A DNA stretch of 64,000 nucleotides, from NCBI RefSeq assembly GCF_024159265.1, contig NZ_JAMYWY010000001.1, forward strand, positions 5,022,001 to 5,086,000, written 5' to 3'. The notes beneath the pieces are model-generated. The model ran no database searches. It was not told where the DNA came from and saw only the letters and a list, made by a program, of their open reading frames with translations. The stretch comes from Paenibacillus sp. 1781tsa1. GTDB taxonomy: Bacteria; Bacillota; Bacilli; Paenibacillales; Paenibacillaceae. Both the position numbers and the translations under genes were made by a program. This document shows positions 26,965-35,847 of this stretch, piece by piece (position 1 is the stretch's first letter; the number at the start of each line of letters is the position of its first letter).

Positions 26965-27834
26965 TTAATAATTCTTCTGTAAAAAACGCCCGATTTCCTC
27001 GTTCATCTGCACCAATACGTCCTGTGAAGGAAAATGTCCTGTATCATATTTGATGGCTTGCACATTCGCAATAATCTTTTGAGCACGTTCAATGCACTTA
27101 TCCGCAGGGAAAAAGACATCCTTCTCCCCCACCAATAACAGGGTTGGAGACGTATAGTTCACCAGTTCTTCCCGCTCTGCGAGTTTGGGCAGATCCTGAT
27201 CGATACTGACATATTTGAAAAGTTTGCCGATAATGTTTTTATCCATTTCTTTCATGCAGTTGCACGACATGGTGTCCGTAATTTTTTGCAAAGAAGATGG
27301 TGAAGACGTCATACGATACTTGACGAGCGGCAGCGTGATATCCTGAGCTGTTTTAATTTTGGAGTTGACCGCAAGACCCGCAGGTGCAACCAATACGGCG
27401 CACGAGATGCGTTCCGGAATATAGGTAGCCAGTCTGAGAATGATACCCCCTCCAAACGATGGTCCGATAAATGCACTCTTTTCGATATCATAGTGATCCA
27501 GCAGATCCGATACCCATAATGCCAAACTATCAAACCGTGTCGAGATGCTGGCTTCTTCACTATAACCGGGATGACCAATCGTATCAGGAGCAATAATCCG
27601 GTATTCCTTAAATAAAGAAGAGAACCATGACAATGTCATCGGATTCACACAATTACCGCCCTGGAGAATAAATAACGGCTTGCCATCCAGAGGACCGGTC
27701 AGTAGAACATGCGTCTTTCCAAAACGTGTCTCTACATACTCCCGAGTAAATTCCTCACCCAACTCGTTCAAATAAATCTCATACTCTTCAAGTATGCTGC
27801 TCTTGCCTTCTTCACTTCTATAAATGGAACTCAT
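26965..27834 (-). CDS. Alpha/beta-fold hydrolase
   Basis: Serine hydrolase of 289 residues with no signal peptide. The nucleophile elbow is GPSFGGG (G-x-S-x-G), the acid is probably Asp in LVGEKDVFFP, and the catalytic His is in DTGHFPS. An early block, GKPLFILQGGNCVNPMTLSWF, supplies the oxyanion region. The open frame extends to 27903, but AGGAGG stands 6 bases before the ATG at 27834 (MSSIYRSEEG), so this start is preferred. It resembles small esterase or C-C hydrolase enzymes, but the substrate cannot be named. It stands between the kinase and RNase H genes without a clear operon link. Confidence 0.88.
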   Translation of the reverse strand: MSSIYRSEEGKSSILEEYEIYLNELGEEFTREYVETRFGKTHVLLTGPLDGKPLFILQGGNCVNPMTLSWFSSLFKEYRIIAPDTIGHPGYSEEASISTRFDSLALWVSDLLDHYDIEKSAFIGPSFGGGIILRLATYIPERISCAVLVAPAGLAVNSKIKTAQDITLPLVKYRMTSSPSSLQKITDTMSCNCMKEMDKNIIGKLFKYVSIDQDLPKLAEREELVNYTSPTLLLVGEKDVFFPADKCIERAQKIIANVQAIKYDTGHFPSQDVLVQMNEEIGRFLQKNY

Positions 27835-28045
27835 GTCTGCCTCCTGCAATATATACTCAAAATAACTGATTCTAGCAAATGGACTTGCTAACCAATGGAC
27901 CAAAAAGATAAAGAGGGCCTGCAGATGACAGGCTCCTCCATATGTTTAACTAATCATATTCAGATGATTATAGAGCGGAAACTGGAAATTGTAAATAACG
28001 ATTCTAATAGACCAGAAATAAAGGAGGCATCCTTTGTATAAATAC

Positions 28046-28699
28046 TTACTTCCGGCCGTAATCGGCCTTGATTTCGCCCCACTGCTTCGTCTGCCATTTC
28101 AATACTTTATTGCTGTACGTATTCGTCTGTAACCAGTGCTCCGCACGGTCAATCATCAGCCAGATCTCTTCCGTGGAGTTGTCTCTTGGTAACGTTGTGG
28201 CTACTTTTTTCTGCTTCAGCCATTTCATGGCATTGACCGAGTCGGTATATACCGTTTTGGTACTGCCTTCTTTTTTCAGATGGGCAAGGGCATGTACAAT
28301 GGCCAGGAATTCGCCCAGATTGTTCGTGCCTTTGGAGATCGGTCCAACAGAGAAAATAATCTCACCGGTGCGGGTGTCTACCCCTTTGTATTCTACAGGT
28401 CCAGGGTTACCGCGTGTACCCACATCAACAGAGATACTGTCATAATCCACTTCTTCCGACGTTTCCATGCCTGCGCTTCTTCCACTCCCCGTGGACTTCT
28501 TCTTCGACGCTCCGCCGGCACTTGAACCCCAGTTCCCTTTCCATCCGGCACGATACGCTTCTTCTGCGGCCGTTTTCGATTCATACGATTTATATTTAGC
28601 TCCGGTATACTGATCCGTCTGCGCTTTGCATTCTGCCCATGTACCGTACACGCCTGGCTTCTTGCCTTCCCAGACAACATAGTATTTCTGTTTTGCCAC
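28046..28699 (-). CDS. Ribonuclease H with N-terminal viroplasmin/hybrid-binding domain
   Basis: RNase HI-type enzyme of 217 residues that cuts RNA in RNA-DNA hybrids. Residues 1-50 form the viroplasmin-like hybrid-binding domain (YYVVWEGKKPGVYGTWAECKAQTDQYTGAKYKSY motif set), a Gly/Ser/Lys linker follows, and the catalytic domain shows the DEDD set: Asp in SISVDVGTRGN, Glu in NLGEFLAIV, Asp in VYTDSVNAMKW and Asp in IKADYGRK. Length and domain order match bacterial proteins annotated as ribonuclease H / YpeP-type. The start is GTG at 28699, with GGAG 9 bases upstream; no better ATG exists. Confidence 0.9.
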   Translation of the reverse strand: MAKQKYYVVWEGKKPGVYGTWAECKAQTDQYTGAKYKSYESKTAAEEAYRAGWKGNWGSSAGGASKKKSTGSGRSAGMETSEEVDYDSISVDVGTRGNPGPVEYKGVDTRTGEIIFSVGPISKGTNNLGEFLAIVHALAHLKKEGSTKTVYTDSVNAMKWLKQKKVATTLPRDNSTEEIWLMIDRAEHWLQTNTYSNKVLKWQTKQWGEIKADYGRK

Positions 28700-28829
28700 G
28701 TTAACCAGCTCCTTTGTTTACTTCGTCAATACCCTATTGTAAACGATCGGGAGGGGTGAATGAAAGTTAAGTTGTTCGTCCAAGCTAAGCAATACGATAC
28801 ATGAACTGGTACAGAAAGGAATACAACCA

Positions 28830-29396
28830 ATGGACTGGATATGGAAATCCATCTTGCTTGTACTGATTGGCATGATTCTGCTACGGATAGCCGGACGTAA
28901 ATCCATCTCGCAAATGAGTGTAGCCACGACGGTCATTATTATCTCGATCGGAACAACGATCGTGCAGCCAATTGCGAATCATGAGTTAGGCAAAGCGATC
29001 GGGTCAGCGGCGGTATTTATCCTCATGCTTCTGATCGTTGAACAATTACAGTTGAAGTTTAATTGGTTTGAAACATTGATGAGCGGAAAATCCAAGGTTG
29101 TCGTGGAAGATGGGAAGTTGAATCTATCGAATTTGAAACATATGCGCTTTTCCGTGGACCAATTGGAGATGCAGTTGCGGGAAAAAGGAATTACAAGTAT
29201 TACCGATCTGGAAACAGCCACGATGGAACCAAACGGGCAACTCGGTTATGTGCTCAAACGGCACGCACGTCCAGTAACCATAGGCGATTTGGAAGCACTC
29301 CTAAAGCAAGGTACGTGGCCCACGGAATCCAAAGGACTGTTCCAGGAGGTCATCCAAGATGGACACTCTCGTCCGCTGGACTCCACACTTGAATAA
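28830..29396 (+). CDS. DUF421 family membrane protein (YetF-like)
   Basis: Membrane protein of 188 residues. Two to three hydrophobic helices fill residues 5-75 (WKSILLVLIGMILLRIAGRKSISQMS is the family hallmark, with the GRKS turn), and a cytoplasmic DUF421 domain follows, including KSKVVVEDGKLN and MRFSVDQLEMQLREKGI. DUF421 proteins are common in spore formers and some are spore or germination membrane proteins, but no biochemical function is known to me. AAAGGA lies upstream of the ATG at 28830. It is divergent from the RNase H gene and has no operon partner. Confidence 0.88.
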   Translation: MDWIWKSILLVLIGMILLRIAGRKSISQMSVATTVIIISIGTTIVQPIANHELGKAIGSAAVFILMLLIVEQLQLKFNWFETLMSGKSKVVVEDGKLNLSNLKHMRFSVDQLEMQLREKGITSITDLETATMEPNGQLGYVLKRHARPVTIGDLEALLKQGTWPTESKGLFQEVIQDGHSRPLDSTLE

Positions 29397-29432
29397 CTAT
29401 GGACTGTCCCTCGTGACAAAAGAAAAAGAAAA

Positions 29433-29603
29433 GGCTGTCTCAAAAGGAATTCCGCCTCGCTCCAATGGCTCACGAACCTCAGTAACTCTATTTCGGCATA
29501 TAAAGGAATGGGAGCGAATAGCGTGTGTCAGGTTCATTAAAACAAAATAACACAGGAAAGAGGATGTCCCCCGTCATATTCATGACTTATGGGACATCCT
29601 CTT
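29433..29603 (+). repeat. Dispersed non-coding repeat, short copy
   Basis: This 171-bp element is repeated in inverse orientation at 45179-45473. The block 29507-29603 matches 45179-45275 at about 93 of 97 positions by eye. One end reads GGCTGTCTCAAAAGG; the other is a long hairpin, GAGGATGTCCC paired with GGGACATCCTC around an inner GTCAT/ATGAC. This copy lacks two internal segments found in the other copy. It lies between a DUF421 gene and the convergent acyl-CoA-dehydrogenase-like gene, has no credible reading frame, and ends CCTTTTT, so it may also terminate transcription. Confidence 0.88.
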
Positions 29604-29625
29604 CCTTTTTCAGCTTATGTGTGAA

Positions 29626-30831
29626 TTAATCGCCTCCCTCGTACCACAGCTCCAGTGGCAGACCGACAAGAGACTTGCCAATCCACTCTCTGGCGATGTT
29701 GTTGGACGGACCCATGGCGATGCCTGCACGCGCGTCACGGAAGAGACGTTCAAACACGCCTTTTTTATAACCATAACCTCCGGTAACATCCAGCGCTGCT
29801 TTGGTCGCTTTGTTCGCGACTTCCGCAGCATGAATTTTGAATTCAACCAGCGGCAGGAATAGCTCAACTTGCGGTATCCCCTGTGCCTGAAGTTCGTCCA
29901 GCTGCCGCGCAAGTGATAACTGCCAAGGCTTCAGGCTGGAGATTAGCACCTTCACTTCAGCCAACTGCTGGCGGATGATCTGGTAATCGGCTAAGCGCTT
30001 GTTAAAATCCCGATGAACCATGCCCTTCACATATTCAGATGCAGCCTCAAGCGCCGCCTCGGCAACTCCAAGCCAAGTTGAGCCCAGGCCGATCAGATAT
30101 ACGGGCGATACACCACTCTCCAGAATTTCGCGACCCTGCCCTTCGGTTCCGAGCTTATCCTGAGCTGCAATTCGGACACCTTCATATTTAATGGGTCCGC
30201 TGTGGTTACCACGAACGCCGAGCGCATCCCATACGCCGGAAGTAATGCCTTCCAGTTGTCCATCGACAAGGAAGAAGCTCACATCTGTCGGGGTTTGCGC
30301 GCCTGGCGTGCGAGTCTGGGTCACATAAAAATCAGCCTGTCCCGAGCTTGTCGTGAACGACTTTTCGGCATTCAAAATATAATCCTCGCCGTCTCGGGAA
30401 GCCTCGCTAAAATTAAACCACCAGTGACCTCCCGAAGCACGCTCACTTGTGGAATACGTACCTATAGCGCCATGACGTACCGGCTTCAGCCAGCGCTCCT
30501 TCTGATCCTCATCTCCGTAAAGAGCTATCGTCTGAACCGCTCCAACATGCATGACATACACCAGTGAAGTCGAAGGGCATCCCTTGGCAATTTCTTCTGC
30601 GGCAATCGCAAAGGCGACATGATCCAGTCCGCGTCCACCGAAGCGCTCGGGAATCAGCACCCCATTCCATCCAGCCTCAGCAAGGGCGGACAGATTCTCA
30701 CGCGGGAAACGGCCCTCACGGTCGATCAGCTCAGCATGTGGTTTAATGACTTCGTCGACAATCCCCCGAATTTCAACTCTCAATTGCTCATAGTCTGGCT
30801 GGGTGTGAATGGTGTTTGCTTGAATACTCAT
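29626..30831 (-). CDS. Acyl-CoA dehydrogenase-fold flavoprotein, SfnB/DszC-like
   Basis: FAD or FMN protein of 401 residues with the acyl-CoA dehydrogenase fold: N-terminal helical domain (RFPRENLSALAEAGWNGVLIPERFGG), mid beta domain (TYSTSERASGGHW, KSFTTSSGQADFYV, GVRGNHSG), and C-terminal helices (GGYGYKKGVFERLFRDARAG). Where dehydrogenases have the catalytic Glu in a YEGT motif, this protein has AMGPSNN, so it is unlikely to be a fatty acyl-CoA dehydrogenase. Its position beside sfnG and ssuD suggests an SfnB-type sulfur acquisition oxidoreductase or DszC-like flavin monooxygenase. AGGAG stands 10 bases before the ATG at 30831. Last gene of the organosulfur cluster. Confidence 0.85.
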   Translation of the reverse strand: MSIQANTIHTQPDYEQLRVEIRGIVDEVIKPHAELIDREGRFPRENLSALAEAGWNGVLIPERFGGRGLDHVAFAIAAEEIAKGCPSTSLVYVMHVGAVQTIALYGDEDQKERWLKPVRHGAIGTYSTSERASGGHWWFNFSEASRDGEDYILNAEKSFTTSSGQADFYVTQTRTPGAQTPTDVSFFLVDGQLEGITSGVWDALGVRGNHSGPIKYEGVRIAAQDKLGTEGQGREILESGVSPVYLIGLGSTWLGVAEAALEAASEYVKGMVHRDFNKRLADYQIIRQQLAEVKVLISSLKPWQLSLARQLDELQAQGIPQVELFLPLVEFKIHAAEVANKATKAALDVTGGYGYKKGVFERLFRDARAGIAMGPSNNIAREWIGKSLVGLPLELWYEGGD

Positions 30832-30929
30832 TGCGTCATCTCTCCTCTGATTCGAATAGGGATACATCCCTCAATAACAGTGATACAGATATGCCAATCC
30901 ATTCCGTGTATTGATGATCGATCGTTTGA

Positions 30930-32006
30930 TCAGGTAGCCGCTACCCGGCTTAGCGCAGCCTCCTTCTCTCTAACCAGCGGGATTACCTTCTCACCGAAAG
31001 CCCGAATATCCTCATCGTAATGAAGAAAGCCAGTAAGAATGAGATTTACTCCAACCTTTTTCAACGCAATGATGCGGTCTGCCACCTGCTCCGGAGTACC
31101 AATCAAGCCGGTTTTGAACCCGTCATTATATTGCACCAGGTCGTCGAAATTGGAATTCGCCCACATGCCCTCCTGTTCAGGTGAAGCTTTGCCTGCAAAT
31201 TGAACCTGACTGCGGAAGCCCTCCACGGCCTCGGGGTCAGCATGCAGAATAATCTGACGCAGTACTTCCAATGCTTCTTCTTCCGTATCCCTCACGATGA
31301 CAAAAGCATTGACTCCGAATTGCAGCTTGCGGTTGTAGGACGTAGCCCGCCCGGTCACATCCTCAATCTGGGTACGGAAGCCTTCAATGTTATTCCCGTT
31401 CATGAAATACCAATCCGAGACTCGTGCAGCCATGTCGCGTGCAGCCGCCGAATTTCCTCCCTGGAACACAGGGGGGAGGGAAACCGGTTTGGGTTTGTGT
31501 GGGGCTTCACGAATACGATAAAAGTCTCCCTGGTGATTGGCTTTTTCTTGCGTCCACAGCTCCTTCAGCACACGGATAAATTCTTCCGAGCGGCGATAAC
31601 GCTCATTATGATCCAGCCACGGTTCTCCAAATCCCTGAAACTCTCCCTTGAACCAGCCGCTGACAATATTTACGGCAGCTCGTCCCTTGCTGATATGATC
31701 AATCGTCGTGATCGCTTTCGCTACAGGACCGGGGTGCCATAATCCAGGCAATATGGCTGCGATCAGTTTCAAGCGGTCTGTAACCACAGCCAGTGCGGAG
31801 GCAAGAGCAATGGCTTCCAGTTGATTTTCAGCCCCATAGCTGGCCATAAATCTGGTTTGCAATAACGCATAATCAAAGCCAACATCTTCTGCGATCTTGG
31901 CATACCTCGCGTTATCCTCAAATGACCAGCCTGTTTTTTGCGGGATGTTGGAGATCACCAGCCCCCCACTTACATTAGGAACCCAATAAGCGAATTGCAT
32001 GGACAT
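30930..32006 (-). CDS. sfnG: FMNH2-dependent dimethylsulfone monooxygenase
   Basis: Bacterial luciferase-like monooxygenase of 358 residues. It follows Pseudomonas SfnG closely through FAYWVPNVSGGLV, GFDYALLQTRF, YGAENQ, AAILPG, VNIVSGWFKGEFQ, GEPWLDHNERYRRSEEFI, GDFYRI, AARDMAARVSDWYFMNGN, VQYNDGFKTGLIGTP and LTGFLHY. SfnG converts dimethylsulfone to methanesulfinate using FMNH2 and O2, so that organic sulfones can serve as sulfur sources. AGAGGTGG precedes the ATG at 32006, preferred over the TTG-type upstream start. It lies between the SsuD-like and SfnB-like genes on one strand. No flavin reductase gene is in the cluster. Confidence 0.92.
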   Translation of the reverse strand: MSMQFAYWVPNVSGGLVISNIPQKTGWSFEDNARYAKIAEDVGFDYALLQTRFMASYGAENQLEAIALASALAVVTDRLKLIAAILPGLWHPGPVAKAITTIDHISKGRAAVNIVSGWFKGEFQGFGEPWLDHNERYRRSEEFIRVLKELWTQEKANHQGDFYRIREAPHKPKPVSLPPVFQGGNSAAARDMAARVSDWYFMNGNNIEGFRTQIEDVTGRATSYNRKLQFGVNAFVIVRDTEEEALEVLRQIILHADPEAVEGFRSQVQFAGKASPEQEGMWANSNFDDLVQYNDGFKTGLIGTPEQVADRIIALKKVGVNLILTGFLHYDEDIRAFGEKVIPLVREKEAALSRVAAT

Positions 32007-32075
32007 ATTGAACCACCTCTTCAATGGAATGATGTATAGGCAAGGGCCAAGGCCCTCTCTACCGGAGTGGAATGC

Positions 32076-32118
32076 AACAAAAAAGACACCTACAACCTAT
32101 AAGTTTGAGGTGCCTTTA
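32076..32118 (-). terminator. Terminator between the ssuD and sfnG genes
   Basis: On the minus strand AAAGGCACCT pairs with AGGTGTCTTT and is followed by a T-run. It implies that sfnG and the downstream gene have partly separate or attenuated transcription. Confidence 0.75.
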
Positions 32119-32181
32119 GTTCGTCTAATCGGCAAGAACGTATGATGTTTTCAATGGAGATATCGTAAAAAGCAGACAGCA

Positions 32182-33339
32182 TCATTTGGAAGCCGCAGGC
32201 GCTTTTACCACATGATCAGGAATGTTATTATTGGCGATGATCTCGCCAAATGGGCTAATAAACGAGCGATCGCCGTTGTCGCCATATTGCGCATAATTGA
32301 GCTTCGGAAACAACAGCTCAGCAGTGCGATAGGCTTCTTCCAAATGCGGGTACCCTGACATAATGAAGGTCTCAATCCCCAGTGCCTCGTACTCCCTCAT
32401 TCTCGCTGCAACCTGGTCAGGATCACCTACAAGCGCTGTCCCAGCACCGCCTCTGACCAGTCCAATGCCTGCCCACAGATTTGGGCTGATCTCCAGATTG
32501 GAACGATCCCCATTATGCAGTCTGGCCATTCGCTGTTGACCGATGGAATCCATGCGAGCATAGATCTTCTGGGCAGAAGCAATCGTCTCTTCATCCAGAT
32601 GAGCGATCAGGTCATTCGCGGCCTGCCAGGCCTCCTCTGCGGTTGGACGAACGATCACATGAAGCCGGATGCCGAAGCGCAGACTTCTTCCCTTTTTGGC
32701 AGCAAGCTCTCGCATTCGGTTGATCTTAGCCTCTACCTGGTCAGGTGGCTCACCCCAAGTCAGGTATACGTCTACATGCTCGGCAGCCACCTCCATGGCA
32801 GCATCAGAGGAGCCTCCAAAATAAAGCGGAGGATAAGGCTTCTGAATGGTCGGATACAGAACCGATCCACCCTTGACCTTTAAATATTTGCCCTCAAAAT
32901 CGACTTCTTCGCCCGCCAGCTCCTTGCGCCATATGGTTAGAAATTCATCCGTCAATGCGTAACGTTCATCGTGATTCAGGAACACCCCGTCTCCCTCAAG
33001 CTCGATCGGGTCCCCTCCGGCTACGACATTGATCAAAAGTCTTCCTTTGGAGAAGCGATCTAGTGTACTCGCCATTCGTGCCGCCGTGGTCGGAAGCATC
33101 AGGCCCGGACGTGCAGCGACCAGAAACTTCAGCTTGTCCGTTACCGACACCAGCGAGGAAGCAACGACCCAGGCGTCTTCACATGATTTTCCCGTAGGTA
33201 GCAGCGCCCCTGCAAAGCCAAGCTCATCTGCAGCTTGCGCAACCTGCTTGCAATAATGATAGGTCACTGCCCTGGCACCTTCTCGGGTGCCCAGAAATCT
33301 TCCATCCCCATGTGTCGGAATAAACCAAAACAATTCCAT
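32182..33339 (-). CDS. ssuD: FMNH2-dependent alkanesulfonate monooxygenase
   Basis: Luciferase-fold monooxygenase of 385 residues that releases sulfite from alkanesulfonates using FMNH2 and O2. Characteristic blocks are MELFWFIPTHGDGRFLGT, GFAGALLPTGKSCEDAW, AARPGLMLPTTAARMASTLDR, LLINVVAGGDP, DGVFLNHDERY, LYFGGSSDAAMEVAAEHVDVYLTWGEPP and the C-terminal SGYPHLEEAY. Length and pattern match SsuD of E. coli and B. subtilis. GGAGGAG-type sequence lies just upstream of the ATG at 33339. It follows the HpaB-like gene by 18 bp. The SsuABC importer and SsuE reductase that usually accompany it are absent from the window. Confidence 0.94.
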   Translation of the reverse strand: MELFWFIPTHGDGRFLGTREGARAVTYHYCKQVAQAADELGFAGALLPTGKSCEDAWVVASSLVSVTDKLKFLVAARPGLMLPTTAARMASTLDRFSKGRLLINVVAGGDPIELEGDGVFLNHDERYALTDEFLTIWRKELAGEEVDFEGKYLKVKGGSVLYPTIQKPYPPLYFGGSSDAAMEVAAEHVDVYLTWGEPPDQVEAKINRMRELAAKKGRSLRFGIRLHVIVRPTAEEAWQAANDLIAHLDEETIASAQKIYARMDSIGQQRMARLHNGDRSNLEISPNLWAGIGLVRGGAGTALVGDPDQVAARMREYEALGIETFIMSGYPHLEEAYRTAELLFPKLNYAQYGDNGDRSFISPFGEIIANNNIPDHVVKAPAASK

Positions 33340-33357
33340 TTTTCTCTCTCCTCCTGC

Positions 33358-34812
33358 TCAAATGGTGGCGACTCTGCCCTTGCTGTTCTCCTGAATCAGC
33401 TTCCAGACAGGACCTGTTAACGACAATTTGTCATGTCGACTGTAGTGGGATGCAAGCCCTCGGATCGGATCACCTGCATAAAATTTTTCATATAACAGAT
33501 GTCTTGCACCAAGCGGACTGCCGATGAGATCCCAAGCCAGCTTGAACAGCTCCACTTTTTTCTCTGCACTTACCGCAGCGCCTTCAAAATACAAATGCAT
33601 AAATTCGGAAATCGGACCGTAGAAGTCCTCGATTCCAGAAGGGGTCTGAACAAAACCACCTGCGCCGACTTGTTGAAGTATCTCAACAGCCCGTGGATAA
33701 TATTTGGTTCCCAAACTTCGCGCGGTCTCTACATACGTCAGATCAGGAACGAGCACGCCTGCCGCATCAGGCACGGCTTTGGCCTCCGCTGCAATGATCA
33801 GCGCCTTGATTACGTCAATCTGTGTCAGCAACTCCCCCAGTTTCTCCTGAATATGCAGAAATCCGGTTACGCCAATCGATTCAGCCACCGCAAACGCCAC
33901 ACCCGTGACAAATTCCAGCTTGGCTACAAAGCGCACGACATTTTGGTGGAAGGCCAGTCCATTGGCTGTACGGTTCCCGCGAAGCTTAAGTACCTTGTCA
34001 GAATCGCCGTAGAGAAGCACCCTTTCCCAAGGAATCAGGACATCATCGAAAAAAAGGACGGCATCCATCTCATCGTACCTTGCACTGAGCGGATGATTAC
34101 GTTCTCTTCCATCAGCAAACGACTCCCTGCACACAATATGCAGTCCTGGTGAATTGGCGGGTACGATCAGGACATGCGCATGTTTCTGATGTCGGGTCTG
34201 AAATTGCAGGAACGAAAAGATCAGAAAGTCATGCGTATACGGTGCACCTGTAGCAATCATTTTGGCTCCCCTAACCACAATCCCTTCCGAAGTTTCCTTC
34301 ACCACATGCAGAAATCGCTCTGCGATCCGCTGATCATCCAAACCGCTGGAACGATCAATCTGGGGATCAATAATGGCTGTCGTCAGAAAGAGGTCGCGGT
34401 CTCTCGCCTCGTAGTAATAGGTGCTGATTTTATCCGCAAATTGGGGGTCCAAATCGGATAATTCGTGCCGGGCAGCATACCATCCGGTGACCATGGAACG
34501 AGCGTAGTCGGATAACCGACTCATCATGCCATTGGTGCTGGAAGACCAGACTGCAAAGGACTGACTGCGTTTGTTCAATTCGGCTGCTGTATGCGGGATG
34601 AGAAATGAGCTGTGTGCATATCGCTCCTGTCCCTCGGGAACATAGCCCACTTGCTCCTGTTGAAGAGGATCATCGAGCATATTAAACAACTGCCTGATGG
34701 TGGATAGTGTGCCTTTAAAAGCCTCATGTTCGGAAATATTCTTCACCTGCTGCCCCTCCAACCAGACACGTCGCCCATCCTCCAGACTGGATATGAAAGT
34801 ATCTCCCCTCAA
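33358..34812 (-). CDS. 4-hydroxyphenylacetate 3-hydroxylase (HpaB) family FADH2-dependent monooxygenase
   Basis: Two-component flavin monooxygenase large subunit of 484 residues. The family pattern is complete: N-terminal SLEDGRRVWLEGQQV, GIVVRGAKMIATGAPYTHDFLIF, the FFDDVLIPWERV loop, and a C-terminal helical domain (EILQQVGAGGFVQTPSGIED, EKFYAGDPI). HpaB enzymes hydroxylate phenols with FADH2 supplied by a separate reductase (HpaC), which is not seen here. Being first in a sulfur operon suggests an aromatic sulfur-containing substrate, but that is inference. The start is TTG at 34812, with AAGGGGTG 5 bases upstream; the protein matches family N-termini from exactly this codon. Confidence 0.9.
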   Translation of the reverse strand: MRGDTFISSLEDGRRVWLEGQQVKNISEHEAFKGTLSTIRQLFNMLDDPLQQEQVGYVPEGQERYAHSSFLIPHTAAELNKRSQSFAVWSSSTNGMMSRLSDYARSMVTGWYAARHELSDLDPQFADKISTYYYEARDRDLFLTTAIIDPQIDRSSGLDDQRIAERFLHVVKETSEGIVVRGAKMIATGAPYTHDFLIFSFLQFQTRHQKHAHVLIVPANSPGLHIVCRESFADGRERNHPLSARYDEMDAVLFFDDVLIPWERVLLYGDSDKVLKLRGNRTANGLAFHQNVVRFVAKLEFVTGVAFAVAESIGVTGFLHIQEKLGELLTQIDVIKALIIAAEAKAVPDAAGVLVPDLTYVETARSLGTKYYPRAVEILQQVGAGGFVQTPSGIEDFYGPISEFMHLYFEGAAVSAEKKVELFKLAWDLIGSPLGARHLLYEKFYAGDPIRGLASHYSRHDKLSLTGPVWKLIQENSKGRVATI

Positions 34813-34870
34813 AATGTCACCCCTTAGTTAAATTTTATTTTTCCGATTGATTTGCTATGTTTTATTGTTT

Positions 34871-34898
34871 ATCATAGCTAATATCCATTGGATCGCAA
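34871..34898 (-). promoter_or_regulatory. Candidate promoter of the organosulfur operon with palindrome in the spacer
   Basis: On the minus strand TTGCGA (34893-34898) and TATGAT (34871-34876) are 16 bp apart. ATCCATTGGAT (34883-34893), a perfect palindrome around one base, lies in the spacer and could be the operator of the divergent TetR-type regulator. The rest of 34813-35097 shows no gene. Confidence 0.45.
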
Positions 34899-35097
34899 CA
34901 ATCAATGATTCCAAATTTGACGGTTACCAAACACAAATGCTTGATCTGTCGGGCAACGCCAAAATAAACTACAATCCGGCTTGATTTGAAGGTGCCTGCA
35001 TCTTAAGCACATTCCGATGGATGAATGAAATACGGATCCAGACGATGTTGCTTAACCAACAAAGAATCCTAATCTGTTGTTTTTGAGGTGATATGGA

Positions 35098-35727
35098 ATG
35101 AAGGAAACTCGAGGTGTCGACCGAAGAATTTACAGAACCCGTGTCATGATCTCTGAAGCTTTTTTAAAAATGATGAAGAAACAGGATTACGTGGAAATCA
35201 GCATCGTGGACATTGCTGAACAAGCGAACATCAACCGTTCAACCTTCTACGCCCACTTTATAGACAAAGAGGATTTACTGGACAAGATGGTCAACGAGAA
35301 ATTGGAGTTGCTGGAACATGTACTCAGTGAACGTTCCGCTGCCATGGATGTGGCCCTTTCTTTTACCGAGCCTGACCCGATCTTTGCGGTCCTGTTTGAG
35401 CACATCTTTGAGCATGATGAGTTCTACCGGGTCATGCTACTGATCAATCCTGTCGGCAACTTCAGTACCCGGCTGAACGAAGTGATTAAAGCTTATTTTT
35501 TTCAACGGATCACCCAACTCGGAATGGATCAGAAGGTTCAGGTACCGCTGGACATTTTACTCGATCATCTCAGCTTCTCCACCAGCGGAATTATTCATAA
35601 ATGGCTTGAAAACAACAAAGTATACTCTCCCCATCATATGGCTTTGCAGCTTACCCGTCTTGCCCGACTAGGTGTCTACACGGCCATGGGCGCGCAGTCT
35701 CAGGATACACGCTCCCCTCACTCCTGA
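35098..35727 (+). CDS. TetR/AcrR family regulator of the organosulfur cluster
   Basis: Regulator of 209 residues with a TetR helix-turn-helix: RTRVMISEAFLKMMKKQDYVEISIVDIAEQANINRSTFYAHFIDKEDLLDKM. The C-terminal domain (DEFYRVMLL, WLENNKVYSPHHMALQLTRLARLG) matches the branch with a TetR_C-type domain common in Firmicutes. GAGGTGATATGGA precedes the ATG. It is divergent from the hpaB-ssuD operon across 285 bp, so it is the likely local regulator. Whether it senses a sulfur compound or a flavin-enzyme substrate is not visible. Confidence 0.88.
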   Translation: MKETRGVDRRIYRTRVMISEAFLKMMKKQDYVEISIVDIAEQANINRSTFYAHFIDKEDLLDKMVNEKLELLEHVLSERSAAMDVALSFTEPDPIFAVLFEHIFEHDEFYRVMLLINPVGNFSTRLNEVIKAYFFQRITQLGMDQKVQVPLDILLDHLSFSTSGIIHKWLENNKVYSPHHMALQLTRLARLGVYTAMGAQSQDTRSPHS

Positions 35728-35784
35728 CCTGTCTGTTCTGGAGCCAGGGCTAACTTGACCAACCTCCTCTGAGAAAGCTAAACG

Positions 35785-35830
35785 CAAAAAAACTGCCTTC
35801 AAGCTGAAAATCAGCTCGAAAGACAGTTCA
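35785..35830 (-). terminator. Terminator of the siderophore ABC operon
   Basis: On the minus strand GAACTGTCTTTCGAGCTGA pairs with TCAGCTTGAAGGCAGTTT, followed by a T-run. It lies between the convergent tetR-type and ATPase genes and may act for both. Confidence 0.8.
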
Positions 35831-35847
35831 CTGGAACACTAGACATA

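Noticed and set aside
33499..34152. 217-codon plus-strand frame over the HpaB-like gene
   Set aside because: Antisense shadow; HpaB family motifs run without a break on the minus strand.
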